Assembly (NCBI RefSeq): GCF_024586455.1
Contig: NW_026089624.1
Span: 4,183,341 to 4,247,340, forward strand
Length of the DNA: 64,000 nucleotides
Reading direction: 5' to 3'
Source of the DNA: Bactrocera neohumeralis
Lineage: Eukaryota > Arthropoda > Insecta > Diptera > Tephritidae
Shown here in pieces: positions 10,890 to 21,397 of this stretch. A model generated the notes under the pieces. That model saw only the letters and a program-made list of their open reading frames with translations, had not been told where the DNA came from and did no database searches. How positions within the stretch are numbered: the stretch's first letter is position 1; every line of letters starts with the position of its first letter. A program made the translations under genes and the position numbers.

Positions 10890-12415
10890 CAGTGGCGCAT
10901 CCAGAGACGATTCTTGGGGGGGGGGGAAATTGAATTTATCCTTCGATTTTGGTTTCAAACTTATTATTGCGAGAGAAATACAGTACAAATCATGAAACAA
11001 AAATTATCAATTCCAAGTTTTAGGTAAACGAAGTGGTTACAATCGAAAAGTCAACCATATGCATGCTTTACATAGTGGCTCATTTTATTAAAAATTCAAA
11101 CAGAAAAATCCTTTTACATTGCGTGTTTCATAACGCAAAACGATGACTGCCAAGTTTTGCGAATCTTTCGATGACTTCTTCGGCGGTGATTTCGATGTCA
11201 TGATGCGTATGAAGCAACGCTAATCCAACTAGTCTTTCTTGAAGCTTGGTCGTCCTAAGCCATGTTTTGATGCGGCGAAGAGAAGAGGAAGAACGTTCAG
11301 AGCTCGCGTTTGTTACGGGAAGTGTATAGAATACTCGGAGATAGGTGTGGATTGTTGGGAATATGTCGACATCACATTTTCATAATGATTCCAGTGCAGA
11401 AGTTGGAATTTCGCTGCCTTCAATTTTTTGTTGCTGCTGCCAGTGACATTGCCAGTAGCTTAATTCACTTTGAATTTCAATTTTTGGACGCTTTTTTCAT
11501 CATCCAGAAGATTCCCAAATCTTTCTATCAAGCATCCGATTAAATCAACGATTTCGTTTTCTTTTAAAATACTTGCTTTTTCTGGGAGCAACACACTCAA
11601 TTGGTAACCATCCAAAACTTCTTGTGAAAAACGAGCTTCCAAATCTTCTTTGATGGTATCCAGCAGAGTTATGTAGACAGAGACCCTGAAGTAATCTTCG
11701 CAAGTTTTCACGTCGTAATTTTCGCGTTTCGTTTGTCGACCAAATGTTCTCGGTTTCGCTTCGTCAATATCGAGTTCTTCCGCCATTTTCTTGGCTTCTG
11801 AATAAATCAATCGGAATATTTCATCAACTTTTTCCCTCTTTTTTTCCAACGTGGCACGCAACGTCCCAATCATTTTTAATGCCTTCGCCAAATCAATTGC
11901 TTCCTTTGGAAGAACTAGATAGAATGTCGCTGAGACAGAAGAGCCCGACGATAAATTCGAACTTGCACAAAGCCGATATGAGAATTGTTGCTTTGCCTGC
12001 TGTTTCTCTGTCCTTCCACTCACTGATTTTTGACAGAGCTTCGATGATCAACGGTAACTTCGCAACAAATTGAAGGACAGCATCGTGCCTCTCTACCCAT
12101 CTTGTTTCACACAACTGGACAATTTTTTCACCAAGTATCTTTGCTAATACAGTCACACGTTTTGGAAATGAGTTCTTGAAGGATTTGTCGACTTCTCGTA
12201 TGGCACTGGCAACGTTTTCGATTAATCGTACTTTCACTGTCTTTGAAATACTGTTGTTGAGTTTGTGCGAGAAACAAAGAGTCATGACAGCAATTTTTGC
12301 TCTTTCCGAATTTCGTTGACTGTTCCGATATCTGACAGCATGACCGCACATCCATCAATCCCTATCGAAGTGCATTTCTCCATTCGGAGATTCATGTTCT
12401 TCATTGTCTGTCAAA
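10890..12415 (-). mobile_element. hAT transposon, truncated at its 5' side
   Basis: The left end reads CAGTGGCGCATCCAGAG followed by a G run, the kind of terminus seen in hAT elements. It interrupts Helitron coding sequence precisely. The minus-strand transposase fills most of the rest. The other terminus was not found: beyond 12415 the homology stops and a SINE begins at 12462. The preceding 8 bases (ACTAATTG) would be one copy of the target duplication; I could not find the second. Confidence 0.65.
11128..12415 (-). pseudogene. hAT transposase, C-terminal two thirds
   Basis: The protein catalyses cut-and-paste transposition in intact relatives. The start of the block reads GIDGCAVMLSDIG, which matches the second catalytic aspartate region of ZNF862/ZMYM-type hAT proteins. 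Next come LCETRWVERHDAVLQF, a helical insertion domain, and a hAT dimerisation C-terminus (RIKTWLRTTKLQERLVG) ending HRFAL with TGA at 11128-11130. Frames switch near 12340, 11950 and 11450, so it is dead. The N-terminal zinc finger and first catalytic residue are missing. Confidence 0.75.
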
Positions 12416-12461
12416 CCGGTTTAACAGCTTAACGAACGTCTATGATATTTCAAAGTCGCAC

Positions 12462-12728
12462 GTGGCGTGGTGGTTAAGCTGGCAGGTCACTTGCGCAGCC
12501 TAGGGTTCGAACCCGGCCGAATATTTTTTTTTTCTACAAAATGTGAATAAAAATCGGGAACATTTCCCGACATAGCCGGGAAAATTTCCGTGCCTGATTT
12601 CCAGGCGTTTCCGGACTAGCTGTTATCGTGGGGAATCGCCGGGTTCCGAGGACGAGGGCAAGTTAAAACTCGGGTTCTATATGCAAAATTGGCTACTACT
12701 ATTGTTGAATAAACAAACCTAACCTCAA
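12462..12728 (+). mobile_element. tRNA-derived SINE
   Basis: The head resembles a tRNA gene. An A-box-like GTGGCGTGGTGGTTAAGC is followed 25 bases later by a perfect B box, GGTTCGAACCC. A run of T after the head would be an early Pol III stop. The body runs through a GGGAAxATTTCCCG-rich section and ends near CAAACCTAACCTC. The head lacks a proper acceptor-stem pairing, which favours a SINE over a functional tRNA. Confidence 0.6.
12504..12514 (+). promoter_or_regulatory. Pol III B box of the SINE
   Basis: GGTTCGAACCC fits the consensus GGTTCGANNCC exactly. With the A-box-like motif upstream it forms an internal type 2 Pol III promoter. Confidence 0.6.
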
Positions 12729-13499
12729 TTTTTATGTAAACACTCGTTTGAATGTCAGTGAAATTTCACCACGCACAAAAATGAACAGTAAAATCGAAAC
12801 AACATCGATACTTACCATTTTAGATATTCAAAATTAGGCACTTTATTTTCTAGAATAATAGATAAACGGATTTAAATGAAACGTCACCATGCGTCGTTTT
12901 TATACTCAATAGTACCAATTGTACAGTAAGAGACATATATGCCCGCAGAGATATCGAACCTATGGCGCATTCGATAGTCGCAAGCGGCATCATGTTTATA
13001 TGTTTTTTGTGGTTCATGGTGTCAACTGACGCTAGGTGACACCACGAACTGCGAAAAACGAAATTTCCCTAATTTACCCCATAAATTTTATATAATTTCA
13101 TTTCAAAACATATTATTTCACGCAGGACAACGGCGGATTCATAAAAAATAGAAGCGCAGTCATCATTCAAATATAGTAGACAGAAAATTGTATTCTTGCC
13201 TGAATTTAACGCAGATTTCGTATAAATTAATGTGTGTGGGTTAACTTAAGTTTACATTAATGGTTTATTTAATAAAAAAATAGTTTGATATTTTATTTAT
13301 TAAGTTTGAATATTTTAAGTTGATGCTTAATGTTTATTTTTACAAAAGTTTGAGTTTAACCCGCGCAGTGCTCGTCCGCGTATCTTTTTTATTATACTTC
13401 CCTACTCGTTGCGTTTTTTGTCATTATTCGTTATCATTTTGCAGTCAGTGCTGCATGTCACAGTCCGTTCGTACCTCCACTTCTAATATCGTTCTACCG
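12729..13499. other. Unassigned stretch with one strong hairpin
   Basis: No gene supported. At 13013-13057 GTTCATGGTGTCA is followed after 12 bases by TGACACCACGAAC, a 13-bp stem with one mismatch. The remainder is AT-rich with no motif I recognise. Confidence 0.4.
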
Positions 13500-14180
13500 T
13501 CCTGACGTTCGTTCTTCCTCAAACGACCTGCTTCATTTTTTCTGGGCAACTGTTGCCGTTCGATTCGTTCCTCCATGATCACTTACCTTCTCAACATCAT
13601 ACAAGCCTCTTAACAATTCCCTAGGAACTTTTTCTTAATCTTTAAATCGGCACCATATTGTGTACGCATTATAGCTACAAACTCATTTTCTGCATACGTT
13701 TGATTGGATAATGCATCTACAACGCAAAAAATGTGGTTATAATGTTTTGCAGTAGCCCTCAAAGGTCTTAAATGGTCTAAGTGATAGTTGCCTAATGGTT
13801 AATCATCTTTAGGAATTAGGTAAGGAACCCTTCTTTTTTAGCTCTAGTGTTTTACGTCCGGCAAAATTATTTTGTCTATGCACTGTAAATATTAGGTCCT
13901 CTTCCATTACACTGGGAACAACGAACATCATTCAACTATGCTTGTAGGAACCGATATCTTAGAGTATTTAAATTCATTCCCACTAGGGGTAAAGAGTGCT
14001 GTATATTTTATCGACTCTTCATTTACGGGCACATGGAAAAAGCCATCTTCCAAATCTAATGTTGTTAAAATTGTTCCTGCAACAATTCTAAAACGTCATC
14101 GATATGTGCTATGGAAAAGTCTGCCCGAATAATTTTCCTTTTCAATTACCTTGTTGGTTTACAAAACTCTTGCCTTTTAA
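13500..14180 (-). pseudogene. Gypsy-type pol fragment (RT and integrase pieces)
   Basis: Read on the minus strand, the first part includes LEDGFFHVPVNEES, the segment just after the first catalytic aspartate of gypsy/Ty3 reverse transcriptase. After a large internal deletion a second part reads DHLRPLRATAKHY-HIFCVVDA, the integrase core start with its first catalytic aspartate. Stops and frame changes are frequent. It is a deleted, inactive copy and differs from the errantivirus copies further right. Confidence 0.65.
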
Positions 14181-14639
14181 AGATAGTCTTCGTGGACGTT
14201 GGAGTTCTGGTGCTTCGTCATATAAAACTATCTTAATTTTATATTGATATTTTTAATGTATTGGGGCTTATAACTTCATGCAAAACTACATTATCGCTAT
14301 TTTCCCCTTCACTCACACATAACTTCTGAAACTTTTCTAGTAACTCCGTTCTTTATTTCTATGAGTCTTTTAGCTGTTGTGACGACTTCTGCACGTTCTG
14401 GATTTACATTAATATTTTAAATTGCTGCTGTAATGCTTCTGTACTGCTGTACTAGTAATATGGTTTTTTCATCGTCGTATTTTGTCTTCTCTCTTATTTG
14501 AATTCGCTACTAAGACTTCTCCGCTGGATTTTTATTTCACACGAATGGAATACACTTGTCGCTTTTTGGCCGCTAATTTCAAAGTGGCAGCTTCGTTTAA
14601 GGCCGCACGAGCATTTGATGACGCTTGTCGAACTTTCGA
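14181..14639 (-). other. Probable continuation of the gypsy-type relic
   Basis: Minus-strand translation gives short lysine- and alanine-rich pieces (FSKVRQASSNARAALNEAAT) that could be gag-derived. This is weak. No other gene is seen. Confidence 0.3.
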
Positions 14640-16545
14640 GAATTGTAAAAATTAATGTTTGAAAGTTATGAAATTTGTAGTGTTTAAAGACGATTTCTTT
14701 ATCCTTTAAATGTTAAATGTTGGCATAAACATTCGTCATGAGTTCATATTTCGTTGAAGTGAATTGACAAAAGGCAGGTGGAAATGATATCAAAGAAAAA
14801 TTTAAAATGTTTTCGGCAATGTAGTTTTTCTTCGTATCCCACAATTGACGTGTATTTGAAGGCTGATATGTCGAAATGATCTTCGCGAAAAGTGTGCGAA
14901 TTTCAGTGACATGCAAAGTAGCTATCAAATCGTCTATCGTTTGATTCCATTAATTATCATGTTCCAGCAATTGTAATTACTGGCATGCTTTTCAAAAAGC
15001 TGCACACACCGTACGCAATGACACAAATGAAGGTGAACTGCGTACATTTATCAACGGCAACCGAAGATAGATGCAATCGTCGTTTTTCGGGTGGGTTGTG
15101 TAAATTCGTCCTAATGTATTAGTTGAGAACATACCTAGATGTCAATTTACTGCTTAGGCTTGCTTTCTGCGTAATTATTTCTTCGACGATGCGTTCCATG
15201 TATAATATCAAGGCATTTCCGAATAGGAGGTCAATTTTGTTACTGGTGGTGTTTTCACTGGCTGTAATGTATTCCCTGGGTTTAAATACACTCTTTGGCT
15301 ATTCTCGAAATGAACTGGGAGGTGCACAACAGTCGGAAAACGTACATGCATTGCAAAAGTAAATATCCTACAAAGCGCTTTATTGCAGTTAACGTACCGA
15401 CCCAATTGACACTTGTTGGTCTCATCTCGTTCAAGGTCAATAATCGCCATGTTGCTTTCTTTGGTAACGTATATGCAAACGTATTTGATCGATTTCACCA
15501 TTTCACCATATTCAACATTGACATTAGTTTTGAATATGAATTAGGCAACAGTGACGAATATGCTACGATCCTTGTGTTGTCGACTTCGATATTCACTCTT
15601 CTAAATTGAATGCTAAATGCTCTGCCATTGCCGGCTATGGCACGCCGATAAAATGGATATCCATCATTTCCAGTTTGCGTTTCCGAAAGAAAAGCACGTG
15701 TATAGTGTTTCGTGCATTTATTGTCAGACATATAAAATGAAGGGATTGTGGTGTCCGCAAGGTTCATCAACCATATTGGTTTTCATCACTTCGTATAATA
15801 CTTTCTCTGCATCAGAAATTTCCGAGAAACGATTTCATCAATTTGATCTGCTGTTACCACCATCTACCAACCAAAGAAGAATATGTGCGTGCGGCAAACC
15901 TCTTTTTTGCTACTCAATAGAGTACACCCAGCATCTAACAGCACCATATGTACCATACGTTGCCTCAAAATAAAGTCCATCAAACATCGTAGCTGTTGTT
16001 TGAAAAGTCGTACTGTGACATCGTGACGATCGCTTGCTGATTGACCGCGATCCATAATTCCTCACGCATGTCATGGTATCCTAGGAGTACTCGTTCATGT
16101 GTCTTGGGCTGCCATACGTTGAAGGCAAGAATAACGCCGACCGATATTAACCCGACCTTTTCGTAACTTCGTAACAATTTTCTATCTGTGATTTGACTTT
16201 GTGTGAAACACACATAAAGTTTTCACTGAATAATTTTCAATAATTATTCTTTTGAAAAGTTGGAATAAAAAAGCAAGCGACCGAAATTGAACGATTCAAA
16301 TAATTTACAAATCAAAATATTGAAAAACAAGACAAAAAAATTAAAAAAAAAACTTTGTATGGAAAAAAGTTACTTTTTGGAATTTTCAAATTTTCCGACT
16401 TTTCCTCATGAACATTTTTTATTTCAAAACCTTCCCCGATCCACAACGAGCAACCTCTGAAAATTTCTCAAGCTGCATCAATATTGGTCCAGCCGTTCTC
16501 GAGCCTTAGCGTTACTAACAAACAAGGGCTGTTTTTAGAGTTTTT
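14640..16545 (-). pseudogene. Helitron Rep/helicase relic, minus strand
   Basis: Pieces occur in Helitron order on the minus strand: DRHDVTVRLFKQQLRCLMDFI, the CSKHYTRAFLSETQTGNDGYP-type segment, VEVDNTR-VAYS-LL, and MVKSIKYVCIYVTKESNMAI, which covers the catalytic tyrosine pair region. These are followed by RVYLNPGNTLQ and the QPSNTRQLWDTKKNYIAEN segment. Frame changes separate them. 16250-16545 resembles the non-coding leader of Helitrons (CTCGAGAACGGCTGGACC on the minus strand). The helicase domain is absent. Confidence 0.75.
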
Positions 16546-16660
16546 CCGGCAATCTTTGAACTTTAACGAACATTAAAAAAAAAAAACGAGAAAAAACGTT
16601 AACTTCGGTTGCACTGAAGCTAAATACCCTTCACAGGTGTATTTCTGTTAGTAACTATGT

Positions 16661-17276
16661 GTTCAGTTTGTATGGAAGCTATATGCTATAGTTAACCGAT
16701 CTGATCAATTTCTTCGGAGATTACATTGTTGCCTTAGAGAATAACATATATCAAATTTCGTGAATATATCTTGTCAAATGTGAAAGTTGTCCATACAAGA
16801 ACTTGATTCCGATCGTTCAGTTTGTATGGCAGCTATATGCTATAGTTAACCGATCTGAACAATTTCTTCGGAGATTACATTGTTGCCTTAGAAAATAATA
16901 TATACCAAATTTCGTGAATATATCTTGTCAAATGTGAAAGTTGTCCATACAAGAACTTGATTTCGATCGTTCAGTTTGCATGGCAGCTATATGCTATAGC
17001 TAACCGATCTGAACAATTTTTTCGGAGATTACATTGTTGCCTTAGAAAATAACATATACCAAATTTCGTGAATATATCTTGTCAAATGTGAAAGTTTTCC
17101 ATACAAGCATTTGATTCCGATCATTCAGTTTGTATGACAGCTGTATGCAATAGTTAACCGATCTGATCAATTTCTTCGGAGATTACATTGTTGCCTTAGG
17201 AAATAATATGTACCAAATTTCGTGAATATATCTTGTCAAATGTGAAAGTTTTCCATACAAGCATTTGATTCCGATC
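16661..17276 (+). repeat. 154-bp tandem repeat, four full units
   Basis: The landmark TTCAGTTTGTATGxxAGCT recurs at 16661, 16815, 16969, 17123 and 17277, an exact spacing of 154 bases four times. A partial fifth unit follows. Units differ by a handful of substitutions and, apparently, no indels. Confidence 0.9.
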
Positions 17277-17416
17277 GTTCAGTTTGTATGACAGCTATAT
17301 GTTATAGTGGTCCGATATCGGCCGTTCCGACAAATGAGCAGCTTCTTGAAGAGAAAATGACGTTTGCAAAATTTCAAAACGATATTTTAAAAACTGAGGG
17401 ACTAGTTCGTATATAT

Positions 17417-17454
17417 ACAGACAGACAGACAGACAGACAGACGGACAGACGGAC
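17417..17454 (+). repeat. (CAGA)n microsatellite
   Basis: Six or seven ACAG units followed by ACGG variants. A similar ACGG tract is at 19793-19811 in the second dispersed repeat. Confidence 0.9.
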
Positions 17455-17586
17455 ATGGCTAAATCGACTCAGCCTCGACATACTGATCATTTATATATGA
17501 TAATGAGTTATGCTTCCCGCCCTGACGCGCCACTACACCCACAGCACATCACCACAAGCAAACAGCCCCCCACAACAAAACCCCAA

Positions 17587-17686
17587 NNNNNNNNNNNNNN
17601 NNNNNNNNNNNNNNNNNNNNNNNNNNNNNNNNNNNNNNNNNNNNNNNNNNNNNNNNNNNNNNNNNNNNNNNNNNNNNNNNNNNNNN
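17587..17686. other. Assembly gap of 100 N
   Basis: Exactly 100 undefined bases, the usual placeholder for a gap of unknown size. The 70 bases before it are unusually C/A-rich. Confidence 0.99.
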
Positions 17687-17782
17687 ATAACATCAATATC
17701 TACCAGAACATTCTTGATGTTGGGCTTTTGGCTGTCTTCAATAACTTGAATGTCCTGTATGTCTTCGGCCGATAAATTTAAT

Positions 17783-18067
17783 TCACAGAATGTTCTCCTC
17801 AGATGATGAAGATGGCATTGTAGAAACGTGTTTTGGTTTAGATAGCAGCTTTTGCTTTAATATATTTTTTTGTACGTTTGCCCTGTTCACGCGTATTATT
17901 CGCTCTACATTCTTACCACACTTGGTACAAAATCTGAAGGTAACAGCGATTATGTTGTAGCATTCGTCGCATCTTAATAATAATTTAATTTTTAATTTTA
18001 TGCAATCTGGACAGTAATTATTTTTTTTCTGCCGTTCCATCCACTTTTTACAAAACGGACAATGCAT
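17783..18067 (-). CDS. Small double zinc-ribbon protein, unknown
   Basis: A 94-residue protein from ATG 18067 (AAAATG context); an upstream in-frame ATG at 18184 would give 133 residues with a basic N-terminus. It begins with CPFC and a CPDC 16 residues later, then LRCDEC with FCTKCGK 14 residues later: two four-cysteine zinc ribbons. A basic linker and a serine/acidic tail (SSSSEENIL) follow. There are no stops or frame breaks, unlike most coding relics here. I do not recognise the family. It lies between the gap and a Helitron 3' end and could be Helitron cargo, a viral-type gene or a host gene. Confidence 0.45.
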   Translation of the reverse strand: MHCPFCKKWMERQKKNNYCPDCIKLKIKLLLRCDECYNIIAVTFRFCTKCGKNVERIIRVNRANVQKNILKQKLLSKPKHVSTMPSSSSEENIL

Positions 18068-18349
18068 TTTAAGGAGTTGAGGGATATATAGCTTCACTAT
18101 AACTATATTATAGTTGTTTGAATTCTTTATTTTCTCGATGACAGATGTAGTTCTTCTTCTTTTCCTAACCATGGCCATCGTCAAAAAAAAAAACGACAGA
18201 TGTAGTTTGATAATTATAGTGCAAATATTTGTCAGTATTCACTCAAAAAAAATTGTCTATGGTAAAATGTCACTTGAAATGTTAACGTCTCTTTACTGTG
18301 CATCTATACTATAACTCTTTAATATTCCTAAAAATCTAAAAGCAGCAAA

Positions 18350-18446
18350 TTTCAATAAAATTAAAAAAGTATTGTGTCGTGTGTTTGTGACTTACTAAAT
18401 ATGCCTCCAATAATTAGGCGGTGCGAAGTTCGCCGGGTCAGCTAGT
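18350..18446 (+). mobile_element. Helitron 3' terminus
   Basis: TTAGGCGGTGCGAAGTTCGC is followed by CGGGTCAGCTAGT. The GGCG...CGCC pair forms a short hairpin just before the CTAGT end (fits CTRRT), with a T following. The last 33 bases match the Helitron end at 39966-39998 apart from two substitutions. The upstream limit of the element is unknown. Confidence 0.75.
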
Positions 18447-18576
18447 TTATTAATATTTTTCATTGAAGAATTTTTCCAATATACTTCAAAAGTTGTACAA
18501 AAACATGTCATTAAATTTAATAAAATTATATTACTCATGTCGCCGCAAAAAAAAAAAACAGATATATCTTTTTTTT

Positions 18577-19945
18577 GCCCTCAAAACCGAACATTTTATA
18601 CTCTTGCAACTTGCAAGAATCAACTCCAGGGAAATACCTTAAGATGTAGAACGTCAATCAGAGGATCGTAATCGGAGCAATTTTATATAAACATACACTA
18701 TATGATTATACCTCATACACTGACGACAAATTCGGAATAATCATTATACGCAGTATATGGGAGTTAGAGTAATATCGATTTTATGTAGTAACTATTACTG
18801 TGCCACATATTAAAAAAAATGTTCTTTCAGTTTCATTAAGGTAAGTAACTCACATACAATCACCAATCATATGGAGCATAGTCAGCCGGATGTTCGAAAA
18901 TCTGGGAAACAGTTATATGGGATGTAGGTGAACTGATATGTTAGCTATAAACTCTGGGGTTCAGATATTCGGTACCTAGGGGCTTGAACAGTTTTGTTTT
19001 GATTTTAACAATTTTTGGTCATAAGGTGGCATACTTTAAAGGAATTACTAGTACAAAGTTCTAGTCCGTTATAACAATTGCTTTCAGATTTGTGTGTTGG
19101 AAAGTGTAAGAATCCTATGGAATTAAAATTGTGTTGTATGGGAAGTAGGCGTGGTTGTAGTCTGATTTCGCCCATTTTTATAGATGAATATTAGAGGAAT
19201 GCGTTGTTCTAAATTTTGTCGAAATCGGTGGTATCGGGTTCAGGGATATGTGATTAAACCAAAAAGGGGGCGGGCCACGCCCATCGTCCAATTTTCAAAC
19301 CGACTCCCATAAAGGCCTCTCATATCATCTCGGAGTTGAAATTTAATGTCTCTGACGTATTTAGTTTTTGATTTATTGCGCTTTTAGTAGTTTTTAACAG
19401 TGCCGTTATATGGGGAGTGAGCGGCGGAGTTATCCTCCGATTTCATCTATTTTCACACTGTCGTTAGAAGTTCTTAAAAGAATTGTATTAATTTTCAAAC
19501 TGTCGTTAAAAGTTCTTATAAGATTTGTATTCGGTAAATTTGCTTGTTTGTTGTTGCTTAAGTGGTTTAGGAGATATGTACATTTAACATATTAGAAGGC
19601 GGAAAAAAGTCCATTTTTTTTTAAATTTTGCCGATAGGTGCCACTTGCTTCTGCGATCCTCTGTACCAAATTACAGCCTTATATCTTAATTTAGTGCTTA
19701 ATTATGGCACTTTATATGTTTTCGGTTAATGGCGATTTCTGGACGTGGCATCTACGAACTCGAAATTTTTTTTTGTACTAAGGACAGCTTGCACGGACGG
19801 ACGGACGGGCAGACAACCAGTCAACCGGATTCCAACCTTTCTCGTCATTCTGTTCATATTCTATATATAAATATAACCCTATATCTATCTCGCTTAGGTG
19901 ATAGGTACAACCGTTATGTGAACAAAACTACTTATAAATGTGGAT
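18577..19945 (+). repeat. Dispersed repeat, copy 2
   Basis: It has the same landmarks as 5597-6530: CCGAACATTTTATACTCTTG near the start, GGGCGGGCCACGCCCA, GCACTTTATATGTTTTCGG, and near the end CCGTTATGTGAACAAAACTA. It is longer and contains an ACGG microsatellite. The right terminus lacks the inverted TGCGAGAGTATAA. Confidence 0.7.
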
Positions 19946-20057
19946 AGTATGCTATCGCCTGAATCGGATTCAGACTGAACCTTTCGATCAGTATATAATA
20001 AATTTTAGTAATGTGAAGTGATATTTAACATTTTGTTTTATATATGTAGTTTAGAGT

Positions 20058-20967
20058 ATGGAGTCATGTGTAGAAGTTCACGCTCAAACATCTCACGACT
20101 TCCGTTCCTGGACCAAGTATCCTCTGGGTAGCCTAAGAACATCCGTTCGAAGGCGAGCTAAAGTGAGAAGGCGAAACATCCCCTACATAGAGTTGTGCGC
20201 TGGGTTTGAGACCCGCCACGTAAAAAAAACACCCCAATGAAAAGACGCAACAAGCCTCGGATGAGTGACCCCCCTTAATGAGGACCCTGGCAAACGCACT
20301 ACAGATAACGATTAAAGGGCTTTCACCTGCAATATCAGGTCCCTTAATCGGGAGGGTGCCGATGCCCATCTGATTGATGTTCTCGTTAGAGTAAATGCTG
20401 ACATCACCGCCGTCTAAGAAATGCACGTGCTGGATACGATAGATACCGAGATTTGAAGAAGGAAGCAAGACGCATTTGCAGACAGAAAAAGGGAGAAGCA
20501 GAATGGCGTGACTATGAAGAGCTTGACGAACTGGCCGACAGGGGTAATGCTCGAAAATTTTACGAAAAAATGCACGACTAACAGAAGCTTTTAAGGCCTG
20601 AGCATAGTCTTGTAGAACCCAAGGTGGTGATCTAGTAACCGATGCCCACAGTATACTAAAATTATGTAGGGAACACTTCTCCAGCCTGCTGAATGGCAGT
20701 GAAAGCATAACGCCAGGAGAGGGTGAAACCGGTTCCCGACGACGACGATGAAGAGGACATTGCATTGCCCGACCATGAAGATGTTCGAACAGCAATCGCT
20801 CGTCTGAAGAACAACAAAGCAGCGGGAACCGATGGATTGACAGCTGAGCTATTCAAACACGGCGGCGAAGAATTGATAAGGAGCATGCATCCGTTTCTTT
20901 GTAAATTATGATCGGACAAAAGCATGCCCAACGATTGGAATTTGAGTGTGCTCCGCCCAATCCATTA
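20058..20967 (+). mobile_element. RTE-like LINE, copy B
   Basis: It begins at ATGGAGTCATGTGTAGAAG, the family 5' end, and runs through the leader, the start of the endonuclease, then jumps (near 20430) to the region before the RT (RYREL-, DRGNARKFYEK). It ends in the RT N-terminus (NNKAAGTDGLTAELFKHGGEELIRS) after SMPNDWNLSVL. Both the endonuclease body and the RT core are missing. Several frameshifts occur. The break at 20967 abuts mariner-like sequence. Confidence 0.85.
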
Positions 20968-20984
20968 AAAGAGAGAGTTTTCGT

Positions 20985-21179
20985 TTTGGATTTGCTCATT
21001 CTTCCGGCCTGCATCAGCGACCTCTTCCCTGCCCTCTAAAAGGGCCTCCGAAACACACCACTTCTTGCTAAAGCAATATCTGGGTAAGCCTGCTTGATCA
21101 TATCAAACGTCTCTGTCGCAGATTTACCGAGTTTCACACAGAATTTAATCGCGTACCTCTTCTCTAACGAACGCTGCAT
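20985..21179 (-). pseudogene. Mariner transposase N-terminal fragment
   Basis: From ATG 21179 the minus strand reads MQRSLEKRYAIKFCVKLGKS then ATETFDMIKQAYPDIALARS, the first helix-turn-helix of irritans-type mariner transposases. It continues with a frameshift to LLEGREEVAD. The catalytic part is absent. Sequence 21180-21309 fits a mariner 5' untranslated region and is interrupted at 21309 by an LTR retrotransposon. Confidence 0.75.
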
Positions 21180-21309
21180 TTACGGCTCGCACCAATCCAG
21201 AAACACGTGGCGCGAAAGTATTTGTCCTGACTCTCCAGGTGCACGGAGACAACTGAACTGGCTCGTTCGTTAGCTAGGAGTGCCTTCTACCGAATGTAGT
21301 CGGTGCGCG

Positions 21310-21379
21310 AGTTAAGGAATGTATTTTTTATATCAGTAACAAACACTAAAACAACCTTTTGTTATGGTAAAAATTAACT
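21310..21379 (+). repeat. 5' LTR, internally deleted
   Basis: Its first 50 and last 20 bases match the two ends of the 408-bp 3' LTR. About 340 bp of the middle, including the promoter, is missing. Confidence 0.8.
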
Positions 21380-21397
21380 GGGGGCTCAACCGGGATG
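21379..21397 (+). promoter_or_regulatory. Primer-binding-site-like sequence
   Basis: TGGGGGCTCAACCGGGAT directly follows, and shares its first T with, the 5' LTR. From memory it differs at two positions from the proline-tRNA site TGGGGGCTCGTCCGGGAT. The tRNA assignment is tentative. Confidence 0.55.

Larger units (their letters stand above)
16600..17500 (+). repeat. Dispersed repeat with tandem core
   Basis: It opens with a palindrome-like ACTTCGGTTGCACTGAAG, runs into a 154-bp tandem array, then a single-copy tail, then a (CAGA)n tract and GGACATGGCTAAATCGACT. This composite is a common kind of dipteran dispersed repeat; I cannot name it or its mover. It has no coding capacity. Confidence 0.65.

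Noticed and set aside
12464..12525. Functional tRNA gene
   Set aside because: The A and B boxes are good, but the flanks do not form a convincing acceptor stem and the sequence continues into a body with a T-rich and repeat-like tail, so a SINE fits better.
17510..17775. Open frames spanning the N gap
   Set aside because: They exist only because N codons are read through.
20133..20795. Minus-strand 220-residue open frame
   Set aside because: Antisense to LINE copy B with no recognisable motif.
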